64,000 nt of DNA from Nostoc sp. UHCC 0702 (GTDB lineage Bacteria > Cyanobacteriota > Cyanobacteriia > Cyanobacteriales > Nostocaceae), in assembly GCA_017164015.1 (NCBI GenBank), contig CP071065.1, positions 5,904,091 to 5,968,090 of the forward strand. Reading direction: 5' to 3'. This document shows positions 52,255 to 61,670 of the stretch, piece after piece; the stretch's first letter is position 1; each line of letters opens with the position of its first letter. The position numbers and the translations under genes are program-made. The notes beneath the pieces were generated by a model. It saw only the letters and a program-made list of their open reading frames with translations. It was not told where the DNA came from and ran no database searches.

Positions 52255-53634
52255 ATGGAAGAGCGACAGTACCTAACCTATTTGCTATTCACTTGGGTAG
52301 CAATTATAGTTTTAGTAACTCGTAGTCAGTGGAATAAGAGATTACCTAGCGTGGGTCTGCCATTAATTTATTTGATCCAAGTAACCATGATGCATGGGTT
52401 CGGAGCTATGATATATGCCTTGCCGTGGTATCTTCCCAAGTTGGTGTCCTTTAAGAGCGCACATGCCTCGCTGGCTTACACAATTGCAGGTTTTACCCAA
52501 ACGGTTTATGGGGGTATAGCATTTGCATTTGGTAGTATTATCATCGCTCCCTTGGCTTGGAAAATGTTTAAACCTACCAAGGGGTGGAATGTACCGAGTC
52601 AGCCTAACTTAAAATTACCTAAGACTTGTATTTTAATTGGATTTTTATTTTCTTTTCTTATCGGCCCAATCCTGAATAAACTTCCGAGCATAGGTGTAGT
52701 GTCCCTTGCGGGTAATGCACTCATTCCTATGGGGTTATGTTTGGCTTGTTGGAAAGCCTGGTGTATGCAAAATAAACTAGTCTTAATAGGCTTGCTGATG
52801 TTGAACATCCTTATACCCTTAAATACTGTGCTGACCTCCGGGTTTTTAGGTATGGGTATTGTGGTAGTTATGCCTGTGTTGGTATTCGTATTTAATTTTT
52901 ACCGTCCACGATGGCAAGTCATAATTCTTGGAATACTAACTATGGCGTTTGCGTTAACTGTCTTTGTTAACTACGCGCGCGAACGCAATGAAATTCGTGC
53001 CAAAGTTTGGGGTGGACAAGGAATTGAGGCACGAATTGAGCAGTTGCAGAAAACAGTCAGTAACTTTGAATTTTTTAATATATCCAAGCAAGAGCATTTA
53101 GAACTCATTGATATGCGTTTAAATCTAAATGTTCAAGTTGGTCAAGGTGTGAGCTACCTCTCCAGTGGTAATGTTGATTTTGCTGGTACTAAAACACTGG
53201 AAGGGGCAGTAATTGCAGCAGTTCCCCGTATCCTTTGGCCAGATAAGCCAGCAAATGGGGGTAGTGGGGATCTTGTGACTCGTTACACAGGTGTGAAGTA
53301 TGCTGAGGGAACTAGTGTAGGAGTGGGAAACGTTTTAGAGTTCTATATCAGCTTTGGAACATGGGGAGTAGTTTTAGGATTTTTATTTTTGGGAACTTTG
53401 CTACGATACATCGATATTGTAGCTGGGAAAAAATTAATTTCTGGTAATTGGGAGGGGTTTATTTCCTGGTTTCTGCCTGGACTAAATTTGATTAACCCTG
53501 GCGGTTCCATAGCCGAAATCGTAGGAGCTGTATTAGGCTCCATAATTATGCTTTATCTTCTCGACAAGTTTTATCTCCAAAAAGCAAGTCGGTTAAGGCC
53601 TTTACGAACTGATTCTTATCACTACAACTCCTAA
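52255..53634 (+). CDS. Wzy-like oligosaccharide repeat unit polymerase
   Basis: A 459-residue integral membrane protein with about ten to twelve predicted helices (among them LTYLLFTWVAIIVLVT, LIYLIQVTMMHGFGAMIYAL, VYGGIAFAFGSIIIAPLAW, TCILIGFLFSFLIGPI, WQVIILGILTMAFALTVFVNYA). A large loop around residues 240-330 (ARERNEIRAKVWGGQGIEARIEQLQK... RILWPDKPANGGSGDLVTRYTGVKY) is where Wzy proteins hold catalytic residues. The assignment rests on topology and the locus, since Wzy families share little sequence. An O-antigen ligase-type role is an alternative. Confidence 0.7.
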   Translation: MEERQYLTYLLFTWVAIIVLVTRSQWNKRLPSVGLPLIYLIQVTMMHGFGAMIYALPWYLPKLVSFKSAHASLAYTIAGFTQTVYGGIAFAFGSIIIAPLAWKMFKPTKGWNVPSQPNLKLPKTCILIGFLFSFLIGPILNKLPSIGVVSLAGNALIPMGLCLACWKAWCMQNKLVLIGLLMLNILIPLNTVLTSGFLGMGIVVVMPVLVFVFNFYRPRWQVIILGILTMAFALTVFVNYARERNEIRAKVWGGQGIEARIEQLQKTVSNFEFFNISKQEHLELIDMRLNLNVQVGQGVSYLSSGNVDFAGTKTLEGAVIAAVPRILWPDKPANGGSGDLVTRYTGVKYAEGTSVGVGNVLEFYISFGTWGVVLGFLFLGTLLRYIDIVAGKKLISGNWEGFISWFLPGLNLINPGGSIAEIVGAVLGSIIMLYLLDKFYLQKASRLRPLRTDSYHYNS

Positions 53635-53676
53635 GCCCCAATTAGAGGAACAATAAAGATATCGCCAGCTATAGCT

Positions 53677-54819
53677 ATGCACAAACCTAGATATCACTGT
53701 CACCTTTGGTGTCCTGAGCTATTTAACGCCACAGGAGGAATTCAGCGTTACTCATCTTTCTGTTTCAAGGCATTCCAAACTCTCCACCCCGATTTTGCCT
53801 ACGATATTTTGATTAAGCATGATACTGATGTACCACCAAAGTCAGCTAATTTGTGCTTTCATCCGACTGGTAACTGGCCATTATCCTTACGCACTCCAGC
53901 TTTTGCAGCTCAACTGATTGGTTTGGGTGTTTGGCAGCGTCCAAATTTAATATTTTCAACGCATCTTAACTTTAGCATTCCTGCTTACCTGTTAAAACGA
54001 TTATTTGGCATTCCTTACTGGGTTGTAGCTCATGGAATTGAAGTTTGGAATCTTCAAAATTCAAATCTACAGACAGCCCTGAAACATGCCGATCGCATTT
54101 TAGCAGTTAGCCACTATACTCGCGATCGCATCCTCAAGGAACAAAACCTTAATCCCGATCAAGTTGTAGTTCTACCCAATACCTTTGACGCTGATAATTT
54201 TCAGATTGCACCCAAGCCTGATAGTCTACTCAAAAGATATGGCTTGCAAGCCCAACAACCTATAATACTCACTGTCGCTCGCCTTTCTCAATCAGAGCAG
54301 TATAAGGGCTACGATAAAATTCTTACTGCCTTACCCCAAATTCGTCAAGCTATCCCCGATGTTCATTATGTTCTGGTCGGTAAAGGAGACGACCGAACAC
54401 GAGTTGAAGATTTAATTGCCAAATTTCAACTCCAAGACTGTGTAACGTTAGCTGGCTACGTTCCTGATGCAGAACTTAACTCTCACTACAATCTCTGCGA
54501 TTTGTTTGCCATGCCGAGTAAAGGTGAAGGATTTGGTATTGTTTATTTAGAGGCACTTGCCTGTGGTAAACCTACTCTTGGAGGTAACAAAGATGGCGCG
54601 TTAGATGCCCTTTGTCAAGGAGAATTAGGCGCACTTGTTGATCCAGATAATACAGACGCGATCGCTCAAACTGTGATTCAAATTCTCCAAGGTGCTTATC
54701 CTAATCCCCTAATCTATCAACCAGAGGCTTTAAGAGAAAAGGTTATTAAACAATTTGGTTTTGAACGCTTTCAACAAACTCTTGGCGGCTACTTAGAAAA
54801 TCATTTTCGGTCTTCTTAA
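53677..54819 (+). CDS. glycosyltransferase family 4
   Basis: A 380-residue GT-B enzyme. It has the short N-terminal half KPRYHCHLWCPELFNATGGIQRYSSFCFKAF, HGIEVWNLQNSNLQTALKHADRILAVSHYT and the canonical donor half ILTVARLSQSEQYKGYDKILTAL, VLVGKGDDRTRVEDL and MPSKGEGFGIVYLEALACGKPTLGGNKDGALDAL (E-x7-E). This is one of the best-conserved GT4 proteins of the locus, and a WcaL/PimA-like retaining mannosyl- or glucosyl-type activity is plausible. The following dioxygenase starts 13 bases downstream. Confidence 0.9.
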   Translation: MHKPRYHCHLWCPELFNATGGIQRYSSFCFKAFQTLHPDFAYDILIKHDTDVPPKSANLCFHPTGNWPLSLRTPAFAAQLIGLGVWQRPNLIFSTHLNFSIPAYLLKRLFGIPYWVVAHGIEVWNLQNSNLQTALKHADRILAVSHYTRDRILKEQNLNPDQVVVLPNTFDADNFQIAPKPDSLLKRYGLQAQQPIILTVARLSQSEQYKGYDKILTALPQIRQAIPDVHYVLVGKGDDRTRVEDLIAKFQLQDCVTLAGYVPDAELNSHYNLCDLFAMPSKGEGFGIVYLEALACGKPTLGGNKDGALDALCQGELGALVDPDNTDAIAQTVIQILQGAYPNPLIYQPEALREKVIKQFGFERFQQTLGGYLENHFRSS

Positions 54820-54832
54820 AGGAGATAAATCT

Positions 54833-55810
54833 ATGTTTAATTCAGATTTTTTAAACATCAGTAATAGTGAAATAGTTCATGACCTGAAAACTAAAGGATA
54901 CTTTGCTTTTGAGCAGGCATTGAATGCACAATATGTTGATGAACTTCTTCAAGAAATTGATTTTGATCAACTGCTGCTTAATACTAATGATGTTGGTGTG
55001 GTTATAGCTCAAGATATTAAATTTTTAACCCATTGCCTAGCTAGCTCAAAAAAAACCTACGATGTCATTACGTCCCAAAAAGTTTTAGATATTTGTAAAG
55101 AATATTTTACCGATAATTACAAACTCACCAATCATCGAGTTTATCAAACTTCTCAAAACTCGCATATGCCTTGGCATACAGATAACAATCGCCAGATTGG
55201 CAAACAGTTGTCTGAAAAACATAATATGCCAGGTTTATTATTTTTGTTTTATTTATCAGATGTGGAAAAAAATGCATTCCAATATATCAAAGACTCTCAT
55301 AAATGGTCTCGAAAATATAGTCATGAAATTTATCTAAGTGATAGCTATATTGAAAGTAAATATAGCGAAGATATTCTGACATTTCCAATGAAAAAGGGAA
55401 GCTTTATTTTGTGTGATATCCACGGAATCCACAGAGCAGAACCTTTTCATGATAAAACCTACGACAGAACTACCTTACTTTTTCAAGTTGATCAGGTTGG
55501 TAGTGACAATCTGGGACATGGTGAAAAAAATATAGTAAATACCGAGTATCTAGAAAATCTCACTCCAGAAGTTATGGATTACCTGGGATTTGGTTTTAGG
55601 AGAGATTACCCAGCTTTTCCTAACACTTCAATTGCCACCATGACACTGCCAGATATCTTAAAACTCCAAAAGCAGTTGTTACCCAAAACCTTAGAGGGTC
55701 TTAATAAAATTATAGTAAAATCTCTCTTACCTGCTGAAGCAATCATTAATGCCAAGCGTTTTCGATGGCACATCCAATCGAAATACTTTAAACAAAAGCA
55801 AAATCCATAA
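54833..55810 (+). CDS. PhyH-type iron/2-oxoglutarate dioxygenase
   Basis: A 325-residue protein of the phytanoyl-CoA dioxygenase superfamily. The iron ligands are readable as MPWHTDNN (His-x-Asp, about residues 115-117) and a distal His in IHGIHRAEPF (about 196-199), with Arg of YDRTTLLFQ as the likely 2-oxoglutarate anchor. LFLFYLSDVEKNAFQYIKDSHKWSR is the conserved core strand set. Enzymes of this type in natural-product or glycan loci hydroxylate or oxidise small substrates. Here it lies between two glycosyltransferases, so a sugar or lipid-carrier target is an inference. Confidence 0.8.
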   Translation: MFNSDFLNISNSEIVHDLKTKGYFAFEQALNAQYVDELLQEIDFDQLLLNTNDVGVVIAQDIKFLTHCLASSKKTYDVITSQKVLDICKEYFTDNYKLTNHRVYQTSQNSHMPWHTDNNRQIGKQLSEKHNMPGLLFLFYLSDVEKNAFQYIKDSHKWSRKYSHEIYLSDSYIESKYSEDILTFPMKKGSFILCDIHGIHRAEPFHDKTYDRTTLLFQVDQVGSDNLGHGEKNIVNTEYLENLTPEVMDYLGFGFRRDYPAFPNTSIATMTLPDILKLQKQLLPKTLEGLNKIIVKSLLPAEAIINAKRFRWHIQSKYFKQKQNP

Positions 55811-55816
55811 CACAAA

Positions 55817-56962
55817 ATGAAAATTTTGTTGATAGGTAATTACCAACCAGATGCAATTCAAAGCATGGATATATTTGCCTCTATGCTGGAAAATTACTTA
55901 ACCCAGTGTGGACATCAAGTGCAAGTTATTCGTCCCAATCCCTGGTTTGGTAAACTTGTTTCATCGGCAAATTTTTTCAGAAAATGGTTAGGCTACATTG
56001 ATAAGTTAATTCTTTTTCCAGCACAATTAAGTCAAGCATTAGCTTGGGCAGATGTAGTTCATATATGTGATCAAGGTAATGCATTTTACACCAAATATTT
56101 GCAGAATATACCCCATATTGTCACTTGTCATGACTTATTCCCAATTCGTGCTGGTTTAGGAGAATTTCCAGAACATCGAACTGGATGGACTGGTAAACAA
56201 TTGCAGCAGATGGTATTGAGGGGACTCAACCAAGCGCAAAAAGTTGCTTGCGTTTCAGAACAGACTAGAAGCGATGTGTTACGTCTTTCTTCTCTTGATG
56301 AGAGTGCTGTATCTGTGATTCCTATGGGTTTAAACTATCCTTATACCCCTATGCCATCTACAGAAGTACAGCAACGTTTAAACGCTTTGGGTATTCCTCG
56401 AAATTGTCAATTCATTCTGCATGTAGGGGCAAATCACTGGTACAAAAATCGGTTGGGGGTTTTATCAATATTTTATCAACTGACGCTGCAACTGCCACAA
56501 TCAGAATTTTACCTGGTCATGGTAGGTAAAGCCATGACTGATGAAATGCGCCAGTTCATTAAAATGCATAATCTGACTCAAAAGGTAATAGAGTTAGTAG
56601 AAATTGATAACGAAAATTTACGAGGTCTTTATTGCGCTGCTACAGCCTTACTTTTTCCTTCCCTCTATGAAGGCTTTGGTTGGCCAATTATAGAAGCTCA
56701 AGCTTGCGGTTGTCCTGTCTTTACTTCCAACCGTTCTCCCATGAATGATGTGGGAGGAGAAGCAGCTATATATATAGAACCAGACCAGCCTCAAGAAACG
56801 GCAGAAAAAATTATTTACTATCTTCCGACACTAGGAGAACTTAAACCCAAAGGATTGGTTAATTCTCAAAAATTTTCAGCGCAAAAAATGATTTTCGAGT
56901 ATATTAATCTTTATCAGCAAGCGATTACTGAAAATTATCCAAATAAAGCAAAAAAAGTTTAA
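55817..56962 (+). CDS. glycosyltransferase family 4
   Basis: A 381-residue GT-B enzyme beginning MKILLIGNYQPDAIQSMDIFASMLENYLTQCGHQVQV. It has VTCHDLFPIRAGLGEF, QFILHVGANHWYKNRLGVLSIF and the donor region ALLFPSLYEGFGWPIIEAQACGCPVFTSNRSPMNDVGGEAA (E-x7-E). It starts six bases after the dioxygenase stop, so the pair is in one message. The substrate is unknown. Confidence 0.9.
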   Translation: MKILLIGNYQPDAIQSMDIFASMLENYLTQCGHQVQVIRPNPWFGKLVSSANFFRKWLGYIDKLILFPAQLSQALAWADVVHICDQGNAFYTKYLQNIPHIVTCHDLFPIRAGLGEFPEHRTGWTGKQLQQMVLRGLNQAQKVACVSEQTRSDVLRLSSLDESAVSVIPMGLNYPYTPMPSTEVQQRLNALGIPRNCQFILHVGANHWYKNRLGVLSIFYQLTLQLPQSEFYLVMVGKAMTDEMRQFIKMHNLTQKVIELVEIDNENLRGLYCAATALLFPSLYEGFGWPIIEAQACGCPVFTSNRSPMNDVGGEAAIYIEPDQPQETAEKIIYYLPTLGELKPKGLVNSQKFSAQKMIFEYINLYQQAITENYPNKAKKV

Positions 56963-57018
56963 TTTTACTGGTGTTAGCTTGTTGCCTTTTTGTTCCAATG
57001 CTGGTTTGGATCTCCGTT

Positions 57019-58209
57019 ATGAGAGTTCTCCATGTCATTCCCTCTGTTCCTCAGGTACGTGGTGGCCCAAGCCTTGCAGTTTTGGATATGGTCAAGGCAT
57101 TGCGGGCTAACAATGTTGATGCCGAAATTGCCACAACGAATGACAATGGTGATGGCTTACTTGATGTTCCTTTACAGCAGCGAGTTGAGTATCAACAAGT
57201 TCCAGTGTGGTTTTTCTCTCGCTTTTCACCCTCTGTGAAATTTTTAAGAGAGTACGCTTTTTCTTGGCAACTAACAGTGTGGTTATGGCATAACATTTCT
57301 CAGTATGAACTGTTACATATTCACGCAATTTTCTCTTATGCATCTACAATTGCAATGCTCATTGCCCGTTGCCAAAATATTCCTTATATTGTGATTCCAC
57401 ATGGCTTACTATGCGAGTGGTCTTTGCAGCAAAGCACCCTCAGAAAGCAAATTTACCTGCGGCTAATTGAGAAAGCTAACCTCAACCACAGTCAGGCTAT
57501 CCACCTGACTTCCCAACTGGAACAGCAAGAAGTTGCCCAGTTGGGATTTAACGTACCTAGTTTTGTATTACCTCACGGACTTGCCCAACCTAGGCTGATT
57601 CTCAATGCCCGTTATTTACTCCGGCAACATCTTAAGATCCCAGCAGATGAACCTATAATTTTATTTTTATCCCGCCTGCATCCCAAAAAAGGATTACATT
57701 ATCTAATTCCCGCCTTGGGTAAACTCACTCAATACCGTTTTACCTTCGTTGTCGCAGGTAGTGGTACTAAAGAATACGAAGCGGAAATTGAGTCTCTTGC
57801 GGTTTCAACTGGCATTCGCGATCGCACCCATTTTACTGGATTTGTGGCTGGAGACACGAAAAACCTGCTGATCCAAGGCTCAGATTTATTTGTCCTGACA
57901 TCCTACGCTGAAAACTTCGGCATCGCAGTTTTAGAATCTTTAGCTGTGGGTGTTCCTGTGCTTGTGACTCCTGGTGTGGCGTTAGCTGCTTTTGTTCAAC
58001 AGCATCAACTCGGTTACGTTCCCGAATTGGATGTGGTGGCGATCGCCAAAGCCATTGAACAATATCTCACTCATCCTCAAGCAGCTCAAGATATGGGCGA
58101 TCGCGCTCGTCAAATCATTAAAGAACAATATACTTGGGACAAAGTAGCAATTAAGATGATGGAAATTTATCAAAGTATCATCTTAAATCATACTAGGAAA
58201 ACTTCTTAA
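57019..58209 (+). CDS. glycosyltransferase family 4, duplicated copy A
   Basis: A 396-residue GT-B enzyme from the ATG giving MRVLHVIPSVPQVRGGPSLAV; an open frame upstream adds 16 residues without support. Donor-half landmarks are PADEPIILFLSRLHPKKGL, FTFVVAGSG, FTGFVAGDTKNLLIQGSDLF and ENFGIAVLESLAVGVPVLVTPG. A second gene at 60246 has the same layout, with stretches identical at the DNA level (for example 57640-57674 against 60867-60901). The two flank the asparagine-synthase-type gene, which starts 14 bases downstream of this one. Confidence 0.9.
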   Translation: MRVLHVIPSVPQVRGGPSLAVLDMVKALRANNVDAEIATTNDNGDGLLDVPLQQRVEYQQVPVWFFSRFSPSVKFLREYAFSWQLTVWLWHNISQYELLHIHAIFSYASTIAMLIARCQNIPYIVIPHGLLCEWSLQQSTLRKQIYLRLIEKANLNHSQAIHLTSQLEQQEVAQLGFNVPSFVLPHGLAQPRLILNARYLLRQHLKIPADEPIILFLSRLHPKKGLHYLIPALGKLTQYRFTFVVAGSGTKEYEAEIESLAVSTGIRDRTHFTGFVAGDTKNLLIQGSDLFVLTSYAENFGIAVLESLAVGVPVLVTPGVALAAFVQQHQLGYVPELDVVAIAKAIEQYLTHPQAAQDMGDRARQIIKEQYTWDKVAIKMMEIYQSIILNHTRKTS

Positions 58210-58223
58210 TAATATTAATCTTT

Positions 58224-60050
58224 ATGTGTGGCATTGCCGGAATTTTAACTAACACTGAAATCCAAAACAACTTAGAAATTTTGATGTTGAGGATGCAAAC
58301 TGCTCTACAGCATCGTGGCCCTGATGACCAAGGAATTTATATTTCCCCAAATAGACAAGTTGCTTTTGCTCATACTCGCCTTTCGATTATTGACCTCAGC
58401 ACTGCTGGACATCAGCCGATGTCTACACCTGACAAACGTTACTGGATTACTTTTAATGGAGAAATTTACAACTTTCGGCAACTGCGACGTGAATTAGAAA
58501 CAAAAGGAGAACAATTTCATTCACAAACAGATACTGAAGTCATTCTTAAACTTTATCAGCATCAAGGAACCGAATGTGTAAAGCATTTGCGCGGGATGTT
58601 TGCTTTTGCCATTTGGGATAATCAAGAACAAACTTGTTTTATAGCCCGCGATCCTTTAGGAATTAAACCCCTATACTATTGGCAGTCTGGCTCAACTTTA
58701 GTATTTGCCTCAGAACTGCGAGCAATTCTGGCTTCTAAACTGCCTAAAATTGAATTAAATCCACAGGGTTTATATGGCTATTTAGTCAGTGGTTCAGTAC
58801 CAGAACCTTACACATTAATTGAATATATCCACTGTTTACCAGCTGGTCATTGGTTACATTGGCGTTCTGATAAATTCATCCAACAGCAGTATTGGCAAAT
58901 TGACTTTACTCCTGAAACAATTTCCCACACAGAAGCTCAAGAAAAAGTCCGTAAGGCTCTGATTGATTCTACTGAACATCACTTTATCAGCGATGTTCCA
59001 GTGGGGATATTTCTCAGTGGTGGTATTGACTCAAGTTCAGTTGTTGCCTTAGCGCGTCAAACTCAAAAAGGTAATTTACGCACCTACTCGATTGCTTTTG
59101 AAGAAAATGAGTGGAATGAAGGGGACTTGGCTCAAAAAGTTGCTGAAGAGTTTGGTACTAGCCATACAGAATATCAAGTTTCAGCATCGTTAGGACGAGA
59201 ACTTTTACCTCAATTTTTAGCAAGTATTGACCAACCAAGTATTGATGGTTTCAATACTTTTTGTGTATCACAAATTGCCCACAAAGATGGTACTAAAGTA
59301 GTGTTATCTGGGCTTGGGGGAGATGAGTTTTTTGGTGGTTATAAGACATTTCAACAAGTACCAAAGATGCTTCGTTGGGGACAGCAACTCCGCAAAATTC
59401 AACCGATCAGTACTACTGTTGGTAGAGGATTAGCATTTTGGGGTAAATCACCACGAATGCAGCGTTTAGGAGATTTTTTACAACAAAAACCAACAACAGC
59501 AGCAGCTTACCGCAGTTTTCGGGGTATTTTTTCCCAAACTGAAGCCAGCAAAATTCATCAGTATTACTTCAAAGATTCCGCGACTCATTTTTCAACTCCT
59601 TTGCCCATTTGGGAAAAAAGTGTTTTTCAGGATTTTAACCTAGGCAAAAATCTTACCACTTTAGAAGATGAAGTGAGCCTACTAGAACTGAGCTGTTATA
59701 TGCGTAATCAATTATTACGAGACAGCGATGTTATGAGTATGGCATGGGGGTTAGAATTGCGAGTACCCTTAGTTGACAAGACTTTACTAGAAGCGATCGC
59801 TTCTATTCCTAGCACAATGCGGCTAGCACCAGGTAAACAATTATTAATTCAAGCGGTTCCTGAGTTACCGAGTTGGTTACTTAATCGTCCCAAACGAGGA
59901 TTCTTTTTTCCTTTTCAGCAATGGGTAGAGAAAGAGTGGAGCGATTATTTTCCAGCCCATGAACTGGGCAAAGATATTAACCTCAAATTATGGTATCGTC
60001 GTTGGAGTCTGGCAATTCTTCAGCATTGGTGGCAGCAAGTTAATAGCTGA
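58224..60050 (+). CDS. asnB: AsnB-type glutamine-dependent amidotransferase
   Basis: A 608-residue protein with the class II glutaminase start MCGIAGI (Cys2 nucleophile), RGPDDQG, GEIYNF and DTEVILKLYQ. The ATP-pyrophosphatase half carries SGGIDSSSVVAL (about residues 264-275) and SGLGGDEFFGGYKTF. In housekeeping it would make asparagine; in glycan loci homologues such as WbpS amidate sugar acids. Location between two duplicated glycosyltransferases, in a cluster that also contains a WbpB/WbpE/WbpD-like trio, favours a sugar-acid substrate, but this is an inference. The length and motifs argue for an active enzyme. Confidence 0.9.
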   Translation: MCGIAGILTNTEIQNNLEILMLRMQTALQHRGPDDQGIYISPNRQVAFAHTRLSIIDLSTAGHQPMSTPDKRYWITFNGEIYNFRQLRRELETKGEQFHSQTDTEVILKLYQHQGTECVKHLRGMFAFAIWDNQEQTCFIARDPLGIKPLYYWQSGSTLVFASELRAILASKLPKIELNPQGLYGYLVSGSVPEPYTLIEYIHCLPAGHWLHWRSDKFIQQQYWQIDFTPETISHTEAQEKVRKALIDSTEHHFISDVPVGIFLSGGIDSSSVVALARQTQKGNLRTYSIAFEENEWNEGDLAQKVAEEFGTSHTEYQVSASLGRELLPQFLASIDQPSIDGFNTFCVSQIAHKDGTKVVLSGLGGDEFFGGYKTFQQVPKMLRWGQQLRKIQPISTTVGRGLAFWGKSPRMQRLGDFLQQKPTTAAAYRSFRGIFSQTEASKIHQYYFKDSATHFSTPLPIWEKSVFQDFNLGKNLTTLEDEVSLLELSCYMRNQLLRDSDVMSMAWGLELRVPLVDKTLLEAIASIPSTMRLAPGKQLLIQAVPELPSWLLNRPKRGFFFPFQQWVEKEWSDYFPAHELGKDINLKLWYRRWSLAILQHWWQQVNS

Positions 60051-60245
60051 TTAGCCTAATAACATTCAAAAAGATTCATCAGATGACTTAAATTTTGAAA
60101 CTCAGCCAACAATTTATCTGAAGTAAATCTGGGGGTATTATGTGATTCTTACTAAGGTGTGTTTTTTTTATCATTGCAGAATGATAAAAAGAAGATAATC
60201 AACTTGGTAAGCTATTACTTCAAAACGCCAAAGTTTTGGATAAAC

Positions 60246-61421
60246 ATGAAAGTCCTACACATTATTCCTTCAGTTGCGTCAGTACGAGGTGGCCCTAGTC
60301 AAGCAGCTCTTGAAACAGTTAAAGCCTTACGAAAGATAGGTCTTGAAACTGAAATTGTCACTACTAATGATAATGGCAATGATTTACTCGATGTGCCTCT
60401 TGGCAAATGTATAGAATATCAGCAAGTTCCAGTTCGGTTTTTTTCGCGCTTTTCTCCTCAAGTTGACTTCATAAGAGAATTTGCTTTTTCTAGACAGCTA
60501 ACTGCGTGGTTGTGGCAACATGTTTCCAATTATGACTTACTACATATCCACGCTATTTTTTCCTATGCTTCAACGGCGGCAATGGCGATCGCTCGTCTTC
60601 GAGGTATTCCCTATATTATTCGACCATTGGGACAACTTTGCGAATGGTCGCTTCAGCAAAGTGCTTACAAAAAACAAATTTATCTCAACTTGATTGAACG
60701 GGCTAACCTCAACTCAAGTCGGGCGCTTCACCTCACTTCTTTTCAAGAACAGCAAGAAGTTTCTCGTTTAGCACTGGACGTTCCTAGCTTTGTCCTACCC
60801 CACGGACTCTCTGTTCCTTCTCTTATCCCCAACGCCCGCGATCGACTCCGGCAACATCTTAATATTCCAGCAGATGAACCTATAATTTTATTTTTATCCC
60901 GTCTGCATCCCAAAAAAGGACTAGACTATCTGATTCACGCTTTAGGCAAACTCACAGATTACCGTTTCACTTTCGTTGTGGCAGGTAGTGGTGATCAAGA
61001 ATACGAAGCGGAAATTGAGTCTCTTGCAGTTTCAACCGGCATTCGCGATCGCACTCATTTTGTGGGATTTGTGGCTGGAGAAACCAAAAACCTGTTTATC
61101 CAAGGTTCAGATTTATTTGCCCTGACATCCCACGCTGAAAACTTTGGCATTGCAGTTTTAGAGGCTTTAGCTGTTGGTGTTCCCGTCGTTGTGACTCCTG
61201 GTGTCGCTTTAGCTACTGTTGTTGGAGAAAATCAACTAGGTTATGTTCCCGAACTCGATGTGCTGGCGATCGCTCAAGCTATTGAACAGCATCTCACTCA
61301 TCCTCAAGCAGCTAAAGATATGGGCGATCGCGCTCGAGTCATGATTCGAGAACAATACACTTGGGACAAAATAGCAGCAAAAATGGTTGAGATTTATCAA
61401 ACTATTATTTTTAAATCTTAA
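60246..61421 (+). CDS. glycosyltransferase family 4, duplicated copy B
   Basis: A 391-residue GT-B enzyme from MKVLHIIPSVASVRGGPSQAA, clearly a paralogue of the gene at 57019. It shares PADEPIILFLSRLHPKKGL and GIRDRTHF and ends with the same DRAR...REQYTWDK region. Differences cluster in the acceptor half (for example residues 100-170), suggesting a changed acceptor with an unchanged donor. Upstream open frame to 60159 is not needed. A 200-base gap without features separates it from asnB. Confidence 0.9.
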   Translation: MKVLHIIPSVASVRGGPSQAALETVKALRKIGLETEIVTTNDNGNDLLDVPLGKCIEYQQVPVRFFSRFSPQVDFIREFAFSRQLTAWLWQHVSNYDLLHIHAIFSYASTAAMAIARLRGIPYIIRPLGQLCEWSLQQSAYKKQIYLNLIERANLNSSRALHLTSFQEQQEVSRLALDVPSFVLPHGLSVPSLIPNARDRLRQHLNIPADEPIILFLSRLHPKKGLDYLIHALGKLTDYRFTFVVAGSGDQEYEAEIESLAVSTGIRDRTHFVGFVAGETKNLFIQGSDLFALTSHAENFGIAVLEALAVGVPVVVTPGVALATVVGENQLGYVPELDVLAIAQAIEQHLTHPQAAKDMGDRARVMIREQYTWDKIAAKMVEIYQTIIFKS

Positions 61422-61670
61422 TTATTTGCAAATTGAAAACCAATTTCATAGTACAGCAGGCAGTACATTAGAGGATGTCTAAAACATTATATACTAACTG
61501 CCTATTAAGCATCAATTCCCATGTATATATCAGATAAATAATATCTAGATATCAAGCACCAATTATGGTATTGTAGTACTGGTCTAGTAACTTGATTTCA
61601 TTATTATGTAATCAAATTGCTAGATAAATACTCCAATACTTTTTTAATTGTTGCCGACAATCTTCTAGCA

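Noticed and set aside
58224..60050. Simple housekeeping asparagine synthetase
   Set aside because: Rejected only as the preferred call. Motifs are compatible with either role, but the gene is locked between two glycosyltransferases in a sugar locus. Genomic presence of another asnB would decide.
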